The notes under the pieces were generated by a model. It had not been told where the DNA came from. It searched no databases and was given only the letters and a program-made list of their open reading frames with translations. Made by a program: the position numbers and the translations under genes. Positions 7,424 to 16,680 of a stretch of DNA of 64,000 nucleotides are shown here, piece after piece. The stretch is taken from assembly GCF_005377625.1 (NCBI RefSeq), contig NZ_CP040098.1:310001-374000 (forward strand), given 5' to 3'. Each line of letters starts with the position of its first letter. Position 1 is the stretch's first letter. The DNA comes from Desulfoglaeba alkanexedens ALDC. GTDB lineage: Bacteria > Desulfobacterota > Syntrophobacteria > Syntrophobacterales > DSM-9756.

Positions 7424-9487
7424 TCATTCTCCCTTCCCTTCTGAATTGTACCACTCATCTCTTTCCCCAATCCGAGGCAGCTCGATGATGAATCGTACCC
7501 CCCGGCCGGATTCGCTTTCGACCCGGATCCGCCCTCCATGGCGCTCCACGATCGTTCTGGTGATGAAAAGACCCAGGCCTGTTCCCCGCGTGGCGGACCT
7601 GCGCGATGACGGCAATCGCTGGAACCTTCGGAAAAGTCTGTCTCGATGTTCCTGAGGGATGCCGGGGCCGCTGTTCCAGACTTCCAGCCGGCACCGTTCG
7701 CCGGCCGCCGCCCCGGACACTTCGATTATTCCACCCTTCTCCCCGTATTTCAACGCGTTGCTCAAAAGGTTGGTAAAAACACTCCGGAACAGCTCGGGAT
7801 CCACCCTCCATTCCAAATCTTCGGCAAGTCGGACCTGCACGCGCATGTCCTGTTCGCGGACCGCGGCCACCAGGCCGGCGAGCACCGGTTCCACCACTTC
7901 CGAACGGATCCGGCATCGGCGAGGCCGAACCGGCAGCTCGTCCTTCTCGATCCGCGAAAGATCCAGGTAATGCCGGATCATTTCCATGGACTGGTCCAAG
8001 TTCCGGCAAATAGCTTCCACCATGGCCGACTGTTCCGCGGACAGCTCCCCGAAAATCTTTTGGCGCAGCGCGTTGGCACTCATGATACTGTTGGCGATGG
8101 GAGATTTGAGTTCATGGGTGACGAAGCTGAGCATTTCCATGTAGTGTCGGTTCAGCCGCTCCAGGTTGCGATTAGCCTCGTTCAGGCGTTCGTTGGCCTC
8201 AACCAGGGCGTCCATATGCTCCTTCAATTCCGTCAGATCGTGAAAGTAACCGACGATCGCGAAGTCTTCCCGGCCTTCGTACAGAATGGTGGCCGAAAGG
8301 CGAATGGGGATGGTTCGGCCGTCCTTGGTGCGCACTTCCGTGTTGTAGTCCACCAGGATGCCCGGCCCCCCGTGGCCGTCGCCCAGAATGGCCTGCTTGA
8401 TGGCTTGAGCTTCCCCCGGGGGGTAAATGTCCTGGACGTTCAGCTGGTAAAGCGCTTCCGCCCGCGAGTAACCCAGCAGCCTCTGGGCCCCTCCATTGTA
8501 AAGGATGATCTTTCCCGAACGGTCGTTTGCCATGATACCGTCCGGGCAGGCCTCCAGCAGGCGTTCTTCGAACTCGTAGCGTTGCCGGAGCTTTTCCTGG
8601 TAGAGTCGGACTTCGGTGGCCATGAACTGGAAGGCGAACAGCAGCCGCATGAGTTCGTCGCTGCCCGACCTCCGGTTCAGTGCGCAGTCCCGACAATAGT
8701 CATAAGGGATCGAAACCGCACCCAGCTCCGACTGGGAGTCCGCCTCCAGAAGAGGGCAGAAGCCCGGCGTTTGATTGATCCGGGCCAAGGCGGGTTCATG
8801 GAGCTCCTTCCGGCAAAGCGGTGTTTCCTGGATTTCGCTTGCCACCTCGTCCAGGTCCCCGCGGGCGAGAGACCGTGTCATGCGAAGCAGCCGATCCACG
8901 GGCCGGGTGATGAGGCCCGAAAACCAGCGCGAAAGGAAAAAGCCTGCACACAGGACCATGGCCGTGAGCGCCCCCAGCAGGCGCACCAGCCGCATCGAAA
9001 GATCGTCCAAGAAGGCGGTTCGTACCCCAACGCGAACCAGGACCCGTTTCCGGCCGGATCCTTCCGGCAGCAAGATACGCGCCTCACAAATTCTCCCCGC
9101 CGGCGTCTTGAAAATGGAGAAGTCGCCTTCACCCCGGCGGTGAGGATCCACGGACGCCGCCTCATGGCCCGCTTTTTCGGCTCGAAACAGCACCTCCCCT
9201 TCCCGTTCGGGATCGCGCCCTTCCACGTATACCAAGTTCGGAATCAGCCGGACCAGTTCCCCGGCGCGCTCGACCCATGGCCCGGACCCGGGTTCCCCTG
9301 GAAGCCGTTCCACTTCCGCCCCCACTACTTCAGCCACTCGCGCCGCCTCAACCCGCGCGTCCCGCTCCACAGAAGGCAGCACGCCGAAGCGAATCCCTCC
9401 CCATCCGGCCGACACGACCAGCACGATCATCCCAAGGGTGACCAGGGTGATTTTTGTGCGGAAATTCAGCCGGTTCACAAATCCCAT
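7424..9487 (-). CDS. membrane sensor histidine kinase with PAS domain and a cysteine-rich linker
   Basis: 687 residues from ATG 9487. A TM segment (about 12-32) is followed by an extracytoplasmic sensor region (about 40-160), a second TM segment (about 168-186), a HAMP region (SGLITRPVDRLLRM), a linker, a PAS domain (about 305-420, PDGIMANDRSGKIILYN), a coiled linker, HisKA with His458 in FVTHELKSP, and HATPase with N-box LLSNALKYG and G-box GTGLGLF. The linker between HAMP and PAS holds Cys225, His230, Cys244, Cys265 and Cys268 (the last two as CRDC), unusual for this position and suggestive of a metal or Fe-S site. A TTG at 9541 would add 18 residues before the first TM. The gene is coupled to the receiver gene downstream. 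Confidence 0.87.
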   Translation of the reverse strand: MGFVNRLNFRTKITLVTLGMIVLVVSAGWGGIRFGVLPSVERDARVEAARVAEVVGAEVERLPGEPGSGPWVERAGELVRLIPNLVYVEGRDPEREGEVLFRAEKAGHEAASVDPHRRGEGDFSIFKTPAGRICEARILLPEGSGRKRVLVRVGVRTAFLDDLSMRLVRLLGALTAMVLCAGFFLSRWFSGLITRPVDRLLRMTRSLARGDLDEVASEIQETPLCRKELHEPALARINQTPGFCPLLEADSQSELGAVSIPYDYCRDCALNRRSGSDELMRLLFAFQFMATEVRLYQEKLRQRYEFEERLLEACPDGIMANDRSGKIILYNGGAQRLLGYSRAEALYQLNVQDIYPPGEAQAIKQAILGDGHGGPGILVDYNTEVRTKDGRTIPIRLSATILYEGREDFAIVGYFHDLTELKEHMDALVEANERLNEANRNLERLNRHYMEMLSFVTHELKSPIANSIMSANALRQKIFGELSAEQSAMVEAICRNLDQSMEMIRHYLDLSRIEKDELPVRPRRCRIRSEVVEPVLAGLVAAVREQDMRVQVRLAEDLEWRVDPELFRSVFTNLLSNALKYGEKGGIIEVSGAAAGERCRLEVWNSGPGIPQEHRDRLFRRFQRLPSSRRSATRGTGLGLFITRTIVERHGGRIRVESESGRGVRFIIELPRIGERDEWYNSEGKGE

Positions 9488-9805
9488 GTTGAATATCCGC
9501 GGTTTCGAGCGAGGGCATATAAAGGATGGTCGCATGCACAAGACGGCGGCCTAAGCGCGATGATTGCGTTCTTTTTAGCACAAACCGGCCTTCCCGTAAT
9601 CGCGCTTTTTCACCCGCTCAGAAGGTTCGGAATCCACAGTGTGAACGGCGGCCATAAGGTGATAATCAAAAGGTCGATCAGCAGGACCGCCGCAGACGGG
9701 AACATTCCATCGCGGCCTCCCGACCGGACCGCGTGCCGCCCGAAACGATCGAATCCTTCCGCCGCCGCCCGCCACACCAGGCGCCGAACCCTTTATCGCC
9801 GCCGT
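9488..9805. other. 318-base intergenic region, no gene recognised
   Basis: Between the histidine kinase 5' end and the stop codon of the TIM-barrel gene. It is G+C-rich with many CGG/CCG runs near 9755-9800. I see no convincing promoter, hairpin or RNA gene; the promoter of the kinase operon should lie here. Confidence 0.35.
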
Positions 9806-10663
9806 TCAAGCCGCCTGCCCGGACTCCCCGGGAAGAAAACCCTCCTTCCTTAAGTACACCGCCGACCCCAGGACCAGTTCCTCCGCGTCCCGATCCGCCG
9901 ATTCCATCTCCACAGTCACGTATCCTTCGTAACCCGAAGCCAGGACCGAACGAAGAAACCGGGGAATATCCAGGACACCTTCACCGAGTTGCGTGCGCCG
10001 GTGTTCACTTCCTTCCACCAGGTCGCCCAGGTGGATCTGACCCGCATACGGCTTCAGCCGATCCCACGCCTCGCACGGATCTTCCCCCGCAAAGGCCAGG
10101 TGCGCGGTGCCGAAGTTCACCCCGAGGGCCTCGTCGCCATCGAATTCCTTGAGGAGCGCCAGCATCTGTTCGCTGTTTTCCACAAGCATCTCAGGGGTCG
10201 GTTCGACGAGCACCCTCACCGCCAACTTCCTGGCCAGAGGCAGCACGCGGTGGAGGTCGGCCACGAACAGCCGCCAGGCTTCCCGCTGGTTCATGCTTTG
10301 AGGGATCTTGCCGCCTGGAAAGATGGATATGGAAGGAACCCCGAGAGCGGCGGCCAGCCGCAGGCAGTCCAGGGTATAGCGGATACGGAGTTCCCGCTCC
10401 TTCCAGTCTTCCTCAATCCATGACGGGTGGTGCCCGTCTCCCAGCGCCGAAACCCTCCCCGCTCCCAAGCCGACGACCTTTAGCTTTCGCCGTTCAAGAC
10501 ATTCATGCAGCGTGGAAATCTCGGAAGCCTTGAAGTCCTGAGGAAAGACGTGGGGGCGGTCGGCCATGAGTTCCATCGCTTCGAACCCCGCCTTCGCCAC
10601 GCAATCGACCGCTTCCTTAAGCGAGCGCATTTTGAAGATGGACGTGCTGTACGCGAATTTCAT
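9806..10663 (-). CDS. sugar phosphate isomerase/epimerase-like TIM-barrel protein
   Basis: 285 residues of the AP-endonuclease-2/xylose-isomerase-like barrel family. Visible are the N-terminal strand MKFAYSTSIFKMRSL, AGFEAMELMADRPH, an acidic strand end in RVLVEPTPEMLVEN, VNFGTAHLAFAGEDP, GQIHLGDLVEGSEH and the C-terminal YEGYVTVEMESAD. These Glu, His and Asp positions are the usual metal ligands. The ATG at 10663 matches the family N terminus; an open frame upstream to 10762 belongs to the preceding gene's region. It follows the acyl-CoA synthetase by 28 bases, so both are probably one transcript. The substrate cannot be told from sequence. Confidence 0.78.
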   Translation of the reverse strand: MKFAYSTSIFKMRSLKEAVDCVAKAGFEAMELMADRPHVFPQDFKASEISTLHECLERRKLKVVGLGAGRVSALGDGHHPSWIEEDWKERELRIRYTLDCLRLAAALGVPSISIFPGGKIPQSMNQREAWRLFVADLHRVLPLARKLAVRVLVEPTPEMLVENSEQMLALLKEFDGDEALGVNFGTAHLAFAGEDPCEAWDRLKPYAGQIHLGDLVEGSEHRRTQLGEGVLDIPRFLRSVLASGYEGYVTVEMESADRDAEELVLGSAVYLRKEGFLPGESGQAA

Positions 10664-10691
10664 GGGTTTCTCTTGCACCCCTTTCTGAAGT

Positions 10692-12776
10692 TTACGGGCG
10701 TTTTTCCGAAGACGTCGACGGCTGTCGCCCCTTTTTGACCGCCCGCCAGTCCACGGCTTCACACCCGTTTTGGCGGATGAAAACCGGGTTCAGGTCCAAT
10801 TCGCGGATTTCTGGAAAGTCGTTGAGGATCCAGGAAACGCGGCTGACCAGGTCGGCCATGGCTTCCTGGTCCAGCGGCGGCCGCCCTCTCACGCCCTGCA
10901 TCAGGGCCGAGCCGCGGCATTCCTCCAGTAACCCCCGGGCGTCTTCCCGGTCGAACGGCGCCACCCGAATGGCGGTTTCACGGAACACTTCAACGTGGAT
11001 CCCCCCCAGCCCGGTGACCACCACGGGGCCGAACTGATCGTCCTGTCGGCCTCCCACCAGCCACTCCAGTCCCGGTTCGACCTGCTTCTGCAAAAGCACG
11101 GCGGGCCCGAAACGTTCGAGGGAGCGGTACGCCCGTTCCAGCTGTGAAACGCCGGAAAGGTTCATCACGACCCCGCCCGCATCCGTTTTGTGAACCACAT
11201 GGGTTTCGGCCGTCTTGAGCACCACCGGGAAGCCCATCTCCCGAGACGCTTCGAGGAGCGCTTCCAAGCCGCGAACCATTCTCCACGGCACAAGGGGAAT
11301 TCCATAAGCTTCGAGCACGCCCGCCAGGACGTCCGCCGGAAGGAGCCCTTCGCCGGTCGCCTCAACGAACTGCTTGGCCCGCGGAACGTCAATTCCAGAG
11401 GGACGTTCTCGGGCGAAGACCATCGGTGGCCCGTCCCGGCGGTCCCTGTTCAAAGCCAGGGCACGAAGGGCTTCCCGGGGATCCGTCCAGATGGGAAAGG
11501 TCATCGACCGGCGGCTGACCGTCGTTTCGCCGACCGTTGAAAAGACGCAGACGACCACGGGTTTTCCGTGGGTCGCCATGAGTTCGCCCAGGCTACGGAT
11601 CAGGCGCCGGGACTCTTCCGTATCGAACAGCCCCCAATAATTGTAAATAAAGAGCACCGCGTCGATGTCCGCCCTCGTCAGCGTCTGTTCCGCCAGTGAT
11701 CTGTAGAGTTCCAGGTCGAAGATATCTCCCATGTCCAGGGGGTTATGAAACCGGATCACCCCGGCCCTGGCCCGGCGGGATATCATCTGAATCAATTCAT
11801 CCGGAAACGGCGGCAGCTCGAAGCCAAATTCCTCGGCCGCGTCCGCCGCCATCACGGCATGCCCGCCGGAACGCGAAATCACGGCGAGCCTTCGGCCCCG
11901 CATGGGCGGCAGAAGAAAGCCTTTCACGGCGTTCATCGCATCGTCCTGCTCAAAGACCCGCGTGATGCCGCACTGACGGAAGGCGGCCTCCACCACCTTG
12001 TCGTCCGAAGAAAGTGAAGCCGAGTGGGACAGGGCGATCACCGCTCCAGCTCCGCCCCAGTTGGACTTGTGAACTACGAAGGGCTTGGAAGAACGGGCCG
12101 CGATCTCTATCAACCGCCGCCCTTGGGCGATGCCTTCCAGATAACAGAAAATAACCTCCGTTTCAGGATCGGACGTGAGATACTCCAGGAGGTCGTTTTC
12201 GTTCACGTTGAACTTGTTTCCGATGCTCGCGAACTTACCGAATCCCACGTTTTCCGCGGCGCACAGGTTGATCATCGTGGCGCCGACCCCCCCGCTTTGC
12301 GAAACCAGCGCGACCCGGCCCAGCGGCGCTTCCGCCCGCATGGGCATGAAAGGCACCGCCAGCCCGTTTTTTCGATGGATCACCCCGATGCAGTTGGGAC
12401 CGATCATGCGCATCTGATAACGGTCGAGGATTTCCTGGATTTGCTGTTCCAAGGAAAGCCGCTCCTCACCCAATTCACGGAATCCGGCCGACTCAACGAT
12501 CACCCTACGAATGCCCCTTTGCCCGCATTGTCGGAGCACCTCCGGCACCACCTGGGCCGGAACCAGCACCGCCGCCAGATCCACCGGCTCGGGCAGCTCC
12601 AGGACGTCCCGGTAAATCCTGTGCCCGGCCAACACGCCCCCTTTCGGCCCCACCAGGTAGATCACGCCCTGGTACTGGAATTCCATGAGGTTGAACACGA
12701 TCGCCCGACCCAAGTTTGTGGGAGAAGAGGAAACGCCGACCACCGCAACGCTTTCGGCATTGAAGAAGTGCTCCAT
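10692..12776 (-). CDS. acyl-CoA synthetase (ADP-forming), single-chain
   Basis: 694 residues, cytoplasmic. Interconverts an acyl-CoA plus ADP and phosphate with acid, CoA and ATP, an energy-saving step in fermenters and syntrophs. An N-terminal CoA-binding Rossmann domain (AVVGVSSSPTNLGRA) is followed by succinyl-CoA-ligase-like domains with MIGPNCIGV, ALVSQSGGVG and the phospho-histidine region ALSHSASL. The C-terminal third is an ATP-grasp domain (GFPVVLKTAETHVVHKTDAG, LLQKQVEPGLEWLVGG, ELDLNPVF). Alpha and beta parts are fused in one chain, as in bacterial Acs/Pat-like forms without an acetyltransferase domain. ATG 12776 is preceded by CAGGAGAGACTGAAC. The acyl substrate (acetyl, propionyl, aryl) is not predictable. 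Confidence 0.87.
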   Translation of the reverse strand: MEHFFNAESVAVVGVSSSPTNLGRAIVFNLMEFQYQGVIYLVGPKGGVLAGHRIYRDVLELPEPVDLAAVLVPAQVVPEVLRQCGQRGIRRVIVESAGFRELGEERLSLEQQIQEILDRYQMRMIGPNCIGVIHRKNGLAVPFMPMRAEAPLGRVALVSQSGGVGATMINLCAAENVGFGKFASIGNKFNVNENDLLEYLTSDPETEVIFCYLEGIAQGRRLIEIAARSSKPFVVHKSNWGGAGAVIALSHSASLSSDDKVVEAAFRQCGITRVFEQDDAMNAVKGFLLPPMRGRRLAVISRSGGHAVMAADAAEEFGFELPPFPDELIQMISRRARAGVIRFHNPLDMGDIFDLELYRSLAEQTLTRADIDAVLFIYNYWGLFDTEESRRLIRSLGELMATHGKPVVVCVFSTVGETTVSRRSMTFPIWTDPREALRALALNRDRRDGPPMVFARERPSGIDVPRAKQFVEATGEGLLPADVLAGVLEAYGIPLVPWRMVRGLEALLEASREMGFPVVLKTAETHVVHKTDAGGVVMNLSGVSQLERAYRSLERFGPAVLLQKQVEPGLEWLVGGRQDDQFGPVVVTGLGGIHVEVFRETAIRVAPFDREDARGLLEECRGSALMQGVRGRPPLDQEAMADLVSRVSWILNDFPEIRELDLNPVFIRQNGCEAVDWRAVKKGRQPSTSSEKRP

Positions 12777-12991
12777 GTTCAGTCTCTCCTGGTTTTCCGG
12801 TGCAACAGTCAAGCCGGTTCCGCGGTGTTTTCGGGGACCGACGGACGGCGCCGCTTCGAACACCGCGTCCACTATGGACTCCGTCGCGGTACGTCTCAAG
12901 CGGAAAGCCGGAAAGGCTTCCGATGCAGGATGCCACAACTTTCCGTGTGCGTGAAGTTTGATTTGGGACCACCCGGCAGCGCACAATCACC

Positions 12992-13020
12992 TTGACACGC
13001 AACGGCCCCGCCGTTACAAG
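12992..13020 (+). promoter_or_regulatory. candidate promoter for fabD
   Basis: A perfect -35 TTGACA at 12992-12997 and a -10-like TACAAG at 13015-13020, spacer 17 bases, ending about 38 bases before the fabD ATG. The -10 is a four-of-six match. Confidence 0.5.
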
Positions 13021-13058
13021 CGGGCGAGTTTCAGCGCTCTCCCTTGGAGGCATGAGGT

Positions 13059-13985
13059 ATGCCTATGAAACAATGGGTCTTTCTATTTCCCGGCCAGGGA
13101 TCCCAGTACGTGGGCATGGGACGGGACTTCCACGACACCTACCGTGAAGTTCAGGAACTTTTCGAAAGAGCCGAAGATATCCTTCAAATGCAAATTCGGA
13201 GGCTCTGCTTCGAGGGTCCGGAAGACGTTCTAACCCAGACGGAAAATGTCCAGCCCGCCATCACGGTGGTCAACCTGGCCTGCCTGACAGTCCTCGGGCT
13301 GCACGGCATCAGCCCTGCAGCGGCCGCCGGCCACAGCCTGGGCGAATACAGCGCGCTTCATGCCGCGGGCGTTTTGAGCCTCGACGATACGCTCCAGCTG
13401 GTACGCTGGCGAGGCCGTTTCATGCAGGAAGCCGCCGTGGAAACACCGGGAGCCATGGCGGCCGTCATGGATCTGGACGAGAGGAAGTTACAAGAAGTCT
13501 GCCGCCTCTGCGACGTGGAAGTGGCCAACATCAACTGCCCGGACCAAACGATCATCACCGGGACCACGGAAGCGGTAGACCGGGCGATAACCGCCAGCCA
13601 GGAAGCAGGGGCCAGGAAATGCATACAGCTCAACGTGAGCGGCCCCTGGCACAGCCGCTGCATGGAAGCCGCCCGCCGGAAGTTCGAACTCGTCGTCCGC
13701 AGGTGCGTTTTCGAAGACCCGAAAATCCCCGTGGTCAGCAACGTGGATGCAACGCCGCTCAACGGCGCTCACGAAGCCCCCGAGAAGCTGATCCGCCAAT
13801 TGTGCAGCTCGGTCCTTTGGAAACATTCCATGGAATGGTTCCTGGCGAACGGCTACCGCTATTTTGTGGAAGTGGGCCCGAAGAAGGTGCTGCGAGGGCT
13901 CATGCGAAAGATCGACCGGTCCGTGGAAGTGCTCAACGTGGAAGATACGGCCACCCTCGCATCCTTCCTCCAAGCCAACCGCTGA
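13059..13985 (+). CDS. fabD: malonyl-CoA:acyl carrier protein transacylase
   Basis: 308 residues, usual length for FabD. It moves the malonyl group from CoA to ACP in fatty acid synthesis, in the cytoplasm. Seen are the oxyanion-loop motif LFPGQGSQYVGMG (9-21), the nucleophile elbow GHSLGEYSAL with Ser93, the substrate arginine in RWRGRFMQEA, and the catalytic His in GPWHSRCM. GGAGG lies eight bases before the ATG at 13059; an ATG at 13065 is possible. The gene stands alone here, without other fab genes, and is divergent from the acyl-CoA synthetase. Confidence 0.95.
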   Translation: MPMKQWVFLFPGQGSQYVGMGRDFHDTYREVQELFERAEDILQMQIRRLCFEGPEDVLTQTENVQPAITVVNLACLTVLGLHGISPAAAAGHSLGEYSALHAAGVLSLDDTLQLVRWRGRFMQEAAVETPGAMAAVMDLDERKLQEVCRLCDVEVANINCPDQTIITGTTEAVDRAITASQEAGARKCIQLNVSGPWHSRCMEAARRKFELVVRRCVFEDPKIPVVSNVDATPLNGAHEAPEKLIRQLCSSVLWKHSMEWFLANGYRYFVEVGPKKVLRGLMRKIDRSVEVLNVEDTATLASFLQANR

Positions 13986-14005
13986 AAATCAAAACGACGT
14001 CTCCG

Positions 14006-14383
14006 TCAGGCCGAGGGATCAATCCAGGGTGTAGCCCCGTTCCCCCGAATGATGGCCACAAGCCTCCCACCTTCGAAGCGAAGCGTGTGCACGAAATCGG
14101 TTGGGCCGAAGTTGTAGATCCATTCCTCGACGATTTTCTTGTCGTAGCCTCGGGACGTTCGGATGATCCGTTCCCCGACCGTCTGTTCGTATAGAGGCGG
14201 GCCGCATTTGGCCAGGACATCGATCTTGAGTTCCCCGATCAGCACCAGCCGGGTGCCGCAGCGCAGGGACGGTATGGAATCTTCGGACTCGATCGCAGGG
14301 GTTCCCACGACAAGCCAAAGCACCAGCACAACGACCGCCCTCGCGGCTCTCCACCCAGCCCTCCCCCTCTTTTGAATATCCAT
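14006..14383 (-). CDS. exported DUF2845 family protein
   Basis: 125 residues. An N-terminal basic segment followed by a hydrophobic stretch (AARAVVVLVLWLVVGTPA) looks like a signal peptide, so the protein is likely periplasmic. The mature part CGTRLVLIGELKIDVLAKCG, then IVEEWIYNFGPTDFVHTLRF and EGGRLVAI, matches my memory of DUF2845, small exported proteins with two conserved cysteines whose role is unknown. It is convergent with fabD, with a 20-base gap, and stands alone. Confidence 0.72.
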   Translation of the reverse strand: MDIQKRGRAGWRAARAVVVLVLWLVVGTPAIESEDSIPSLRCGTRLVLIGELKIDVLAKCGPPLYEQTVGERIIRTSRGYDKKIVEEWIYNFGPTDFVHTLRFEGGRLVAIIRGNGATPWIDPSA

Positions 14384-14565
14384 GCGAAACCTCCCGGAAG
14401 ACGCCTCAGAACCCCGTCTGCTCAGTCCCCGATTTTTTTATACTAAATCACCAGCGGCCGTTTGGCATAGCACGTTTCGCCGGTGGCCTCGACCCCGCGG
14501 AGACTCCGCCTATCCCGAGGCGCCGTCCGGGATTTCAATCCGCCGTCTGGGCGGACCGGCGTCGA

Positions 14566-16590
14566 TCAAGCTTTTCCCGCCACAACCTCAAAGGCTTTCA
14601 CGACGAGCTCCTGCGGTATGTCCCGCACGCGTTCCACCTCGCCGGGTGCCTTGGGGATGATCCAAACCGGCCCCCTGGCGTCTTTTTTCTTGTCCTTCAT
14701 GAGCGCCTGGACCAGCGCGGCGGGAGGAGCCTCCAGGGGGCTTCGGATCGGCAGTCCGAAACCCTCCAGCACCGAAACCAGGCGATGTTCCAGGGAGGGT
14801 TCCGTTTTCCCGAGGAGGGTTCCGAGTCTGACAGCCACCCGCATGCCGAGCGCCACCGCCTGGCCGTGGGGAACCGAGTAGTCGCTCAGAACCTCGATGG
14901 CGTGGCCTCCCGTGTGCCCCAGGTTCAGAAGCTGGCGCAACCCGAAATCCCTTTCATCTTCCATGACGATCCGCGCCTTGATGGCTAGGCACCTTCGGAC
15001 GATTCTTTCCGTAACGGAATCGGGCAGAGGATACCCCGCCCGGCGCGAAGGGGCTCTTGAGACAAGGTCCTCCAGGTTGCCGAACAGGTCCTCTGAATCC
15101 AGCAGTCCGTACTTGATGACTTCCGCCATGCCGTTTTGCCATTCTGCTTCGGGCAGGCTTCGGCAGACAAACGGGTCCACCAGGACGCCTGCCGGGTGGT
15201 GGAAGCTTCCCACGAGGTTCTTGCCGCTGGGCAGATCCACCCCGGTTTTCCCCCCCAGGCAGCTGTCCACCTGGGCCAGCAGGGTCGTCGGCACTTGGAT
15301 GACGGGAATGCCTCGCATATAAACGGCCGCCAGAAACCCCACGACGTCCCCCGTCACGCCGCCGCCCACCGCCACCAGGATCGAACCCCGATGGGCGCCC
15401 TGCCGCACCATGTCTTCGGCAAGCCGTTCCACAGACGCCAACCGTTTCTCGCTCTCTTTCGCCTCCCAGAAGATGGTAGGAACTTCCCGGCCCAACGATT
15501 CCAGTTCCGTTCCTAAATGCTCCTGAAGCGCCGCATCCACCACGGCCACCGGCTCGAACCGTGCAAAGTGCCGATGGAGCAGTTCCTTGAGGCGGGAAAA
15601 GCTTTGAGACTCGATCCAGACACGGCTCGTGGACGCATCCTCAGAGTGAGCGGCGAGTCCCGCTTCCTCGATGCCTTCCGGAAACACGATGCGGCACCCC
15701 AGCCTTCCCGGGTTGGAGTTCTTTCGGCCGTTGTGCCAGTCGAGCAGACGGTTGGTTTCCTCCAGCGCCTGCCGGCAGAAATCGCCGAAAAAGTCGGCCG
15801 TATCCCGAAAGGTGCGGGCGAAGGCTTCCCGGTCGCTCCGTTTCATTTGGTCCACGGTCTGGAGGAAGGCGTCCTGGAGGGCCTCCAGCGCTTCCGCCTT
15901 GAACGGATTGTCCATGCCGATGGCCCCGTAAAGGGCGGGATCCTGGGCAAAGATGCGCCCGATCAGATCCACTTCCAGACGGTAGATGGGACTGGTGTAA
16001 TTCAGGCTTTCCGCCACGTCCACCCGAAGGCGCCGGAGGGTGTGACCCAGCACCACGGTGGTGAGGTGCGGAAGGAGCTGGATGACGGTCATCATCCGAT
16101 CGTGTTCTTCCGGCGTGCACACATGGAGCTTCAGTCCTTCGCTTTCGAGGGTCCGGGTCAGCCATTCCCAGGCGTCCCGGGCGACGCGTTTCCCCGGACA
16201 GACGATCATGGTCTGCCCGGAGACGGTGGAGACATAAGGCCCGAACATGGGGTGGAGCCCCACCACCGAAGCGGGGGAGGCCTCCATGGTCTTCATGACG
16301 TCCACCTTGAGGGAACAGATATCGACAAGCAGCTGACCGGGACGCGTCAGGGAAACGAGCGGGCGGATGATTTCTTCCGCATTCTGAAGAGGCAGGCTGA
16401 AAAGCACCACGTCCGCGCGCGTGACGACTTCTTCGTTGGCCGGGGACGTAGCGCGGTCGGAAATCAGCACCTCACATCCCCGGCTTCTAAAAAAACGGTG
16501 GAAAAGCCGCCCCATGGCCCCTAGGCCCCCCACGATGCCCACCAGGGGAAACCGGGGCCAGGTAAAGTCTCCGCTTGCACCCTTCTGCAT
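14566..16590 (-). CDS. bifunctional prephenate dehydrogenase / 3-dehydroquinate synthase fusion
   Basis: 674 residues. Residues about 15-290 are an E. coli-like TyrA dehydrogenase without chorismate mutase: NAD-binding GIVGGLGAMGR (18-28), catalytic His113 in GLHPMFGP, EHDRMMTVIQ, and SPIYRLE with Arg204. Residues about 300-674 are a complete AroB: AVGGGVTGDVVGFLAA (407-422), VPTTLLAQVDSCLGGKTGVD (433-452), NGMAEVIKYG with Glu490 and Lys493, LNLGHTGGHAIE and HGQAVALGM. All key AroB residues appear present. One protein thus serves step 2 of the shikimate route and the tyrosine branch. ATG 16590 has AGGAGG four bases before it; a TTG at 16611 overlaps that site and is rejected. It is the second gene after DAHP synthase. 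Confidence 0.9.
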   Translation of the reverse strand: MQKGASGDFTWPRFPLVGIVGGLGAMGRLFHRFFRSRGCEVLISDRATSPANEEVVTRADVVLFSLPLQNAEEIIRPLVSLTRPGQLLVDICSLKVDVMKTMEASPASVVGLHPMFGPYVSTVSGQTMIVCPGKRVARDAWEWLTRTLESEGLKLHVCTPEEHDRMMTVIQLLPHLTTVVLGHTLRRLRVDVAESLNYTSPIYRLEVDLIGRIFAQDPALYGAIGMDNPFKAEALEALQDAFLQTVDQMKRSDREAFARTFRDTADFFGDFCRQALEETNRLLDWHNGRKNSNPGRLGCRIVFPEGIEEAGLAAHSEDASTSRVWIESQSFSRLKELLHRHFARFEPVAVVDAALQEHLGTELESLGREVPTIFWEAKESEKRLASVERLAEDMVRQGAHRGSILVAVGGGVTGDVVGFLAAVYMRGIPVIQVPTTLLAQVDSCLGGKTGVDLPSGKNLVGSFHHPAGVLVDPFVCRSLPEAEWQNGMAEVIKYGLLDSEDLFGNLEDLVSRAPSRRAGYPLPDSVTERIVRRCLAIKARIVMEDERDFGLRQLLNLGHTGGHAIEVLSDYSVPHGQAVALGMRVAVRLGTLLGKTEPSLEHRLVSVLEGFGLPIRSPLEAPPAALVQALMKDKKKDARGPVWIIPKAPGEVERVRDIPQELVVKAFEVVAGKA

Positions 16591-16680
16591 AGGTCCTCCT
16601 CGGTTTGTCAACCCGCATGACTCGGCACGGGCTCCCGGCCCGCCGGCCGATGAGTCGAAAAAAGACGGCGCACGGTCCCC

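Noticed and set aside
7646-9853. A 735-residue plus-strand frame opposite the histidine kinase
   Set aside because: Shadow of the kinase, whose HAMP, PAS, HisKA and HATPase motifs are unambiguous.
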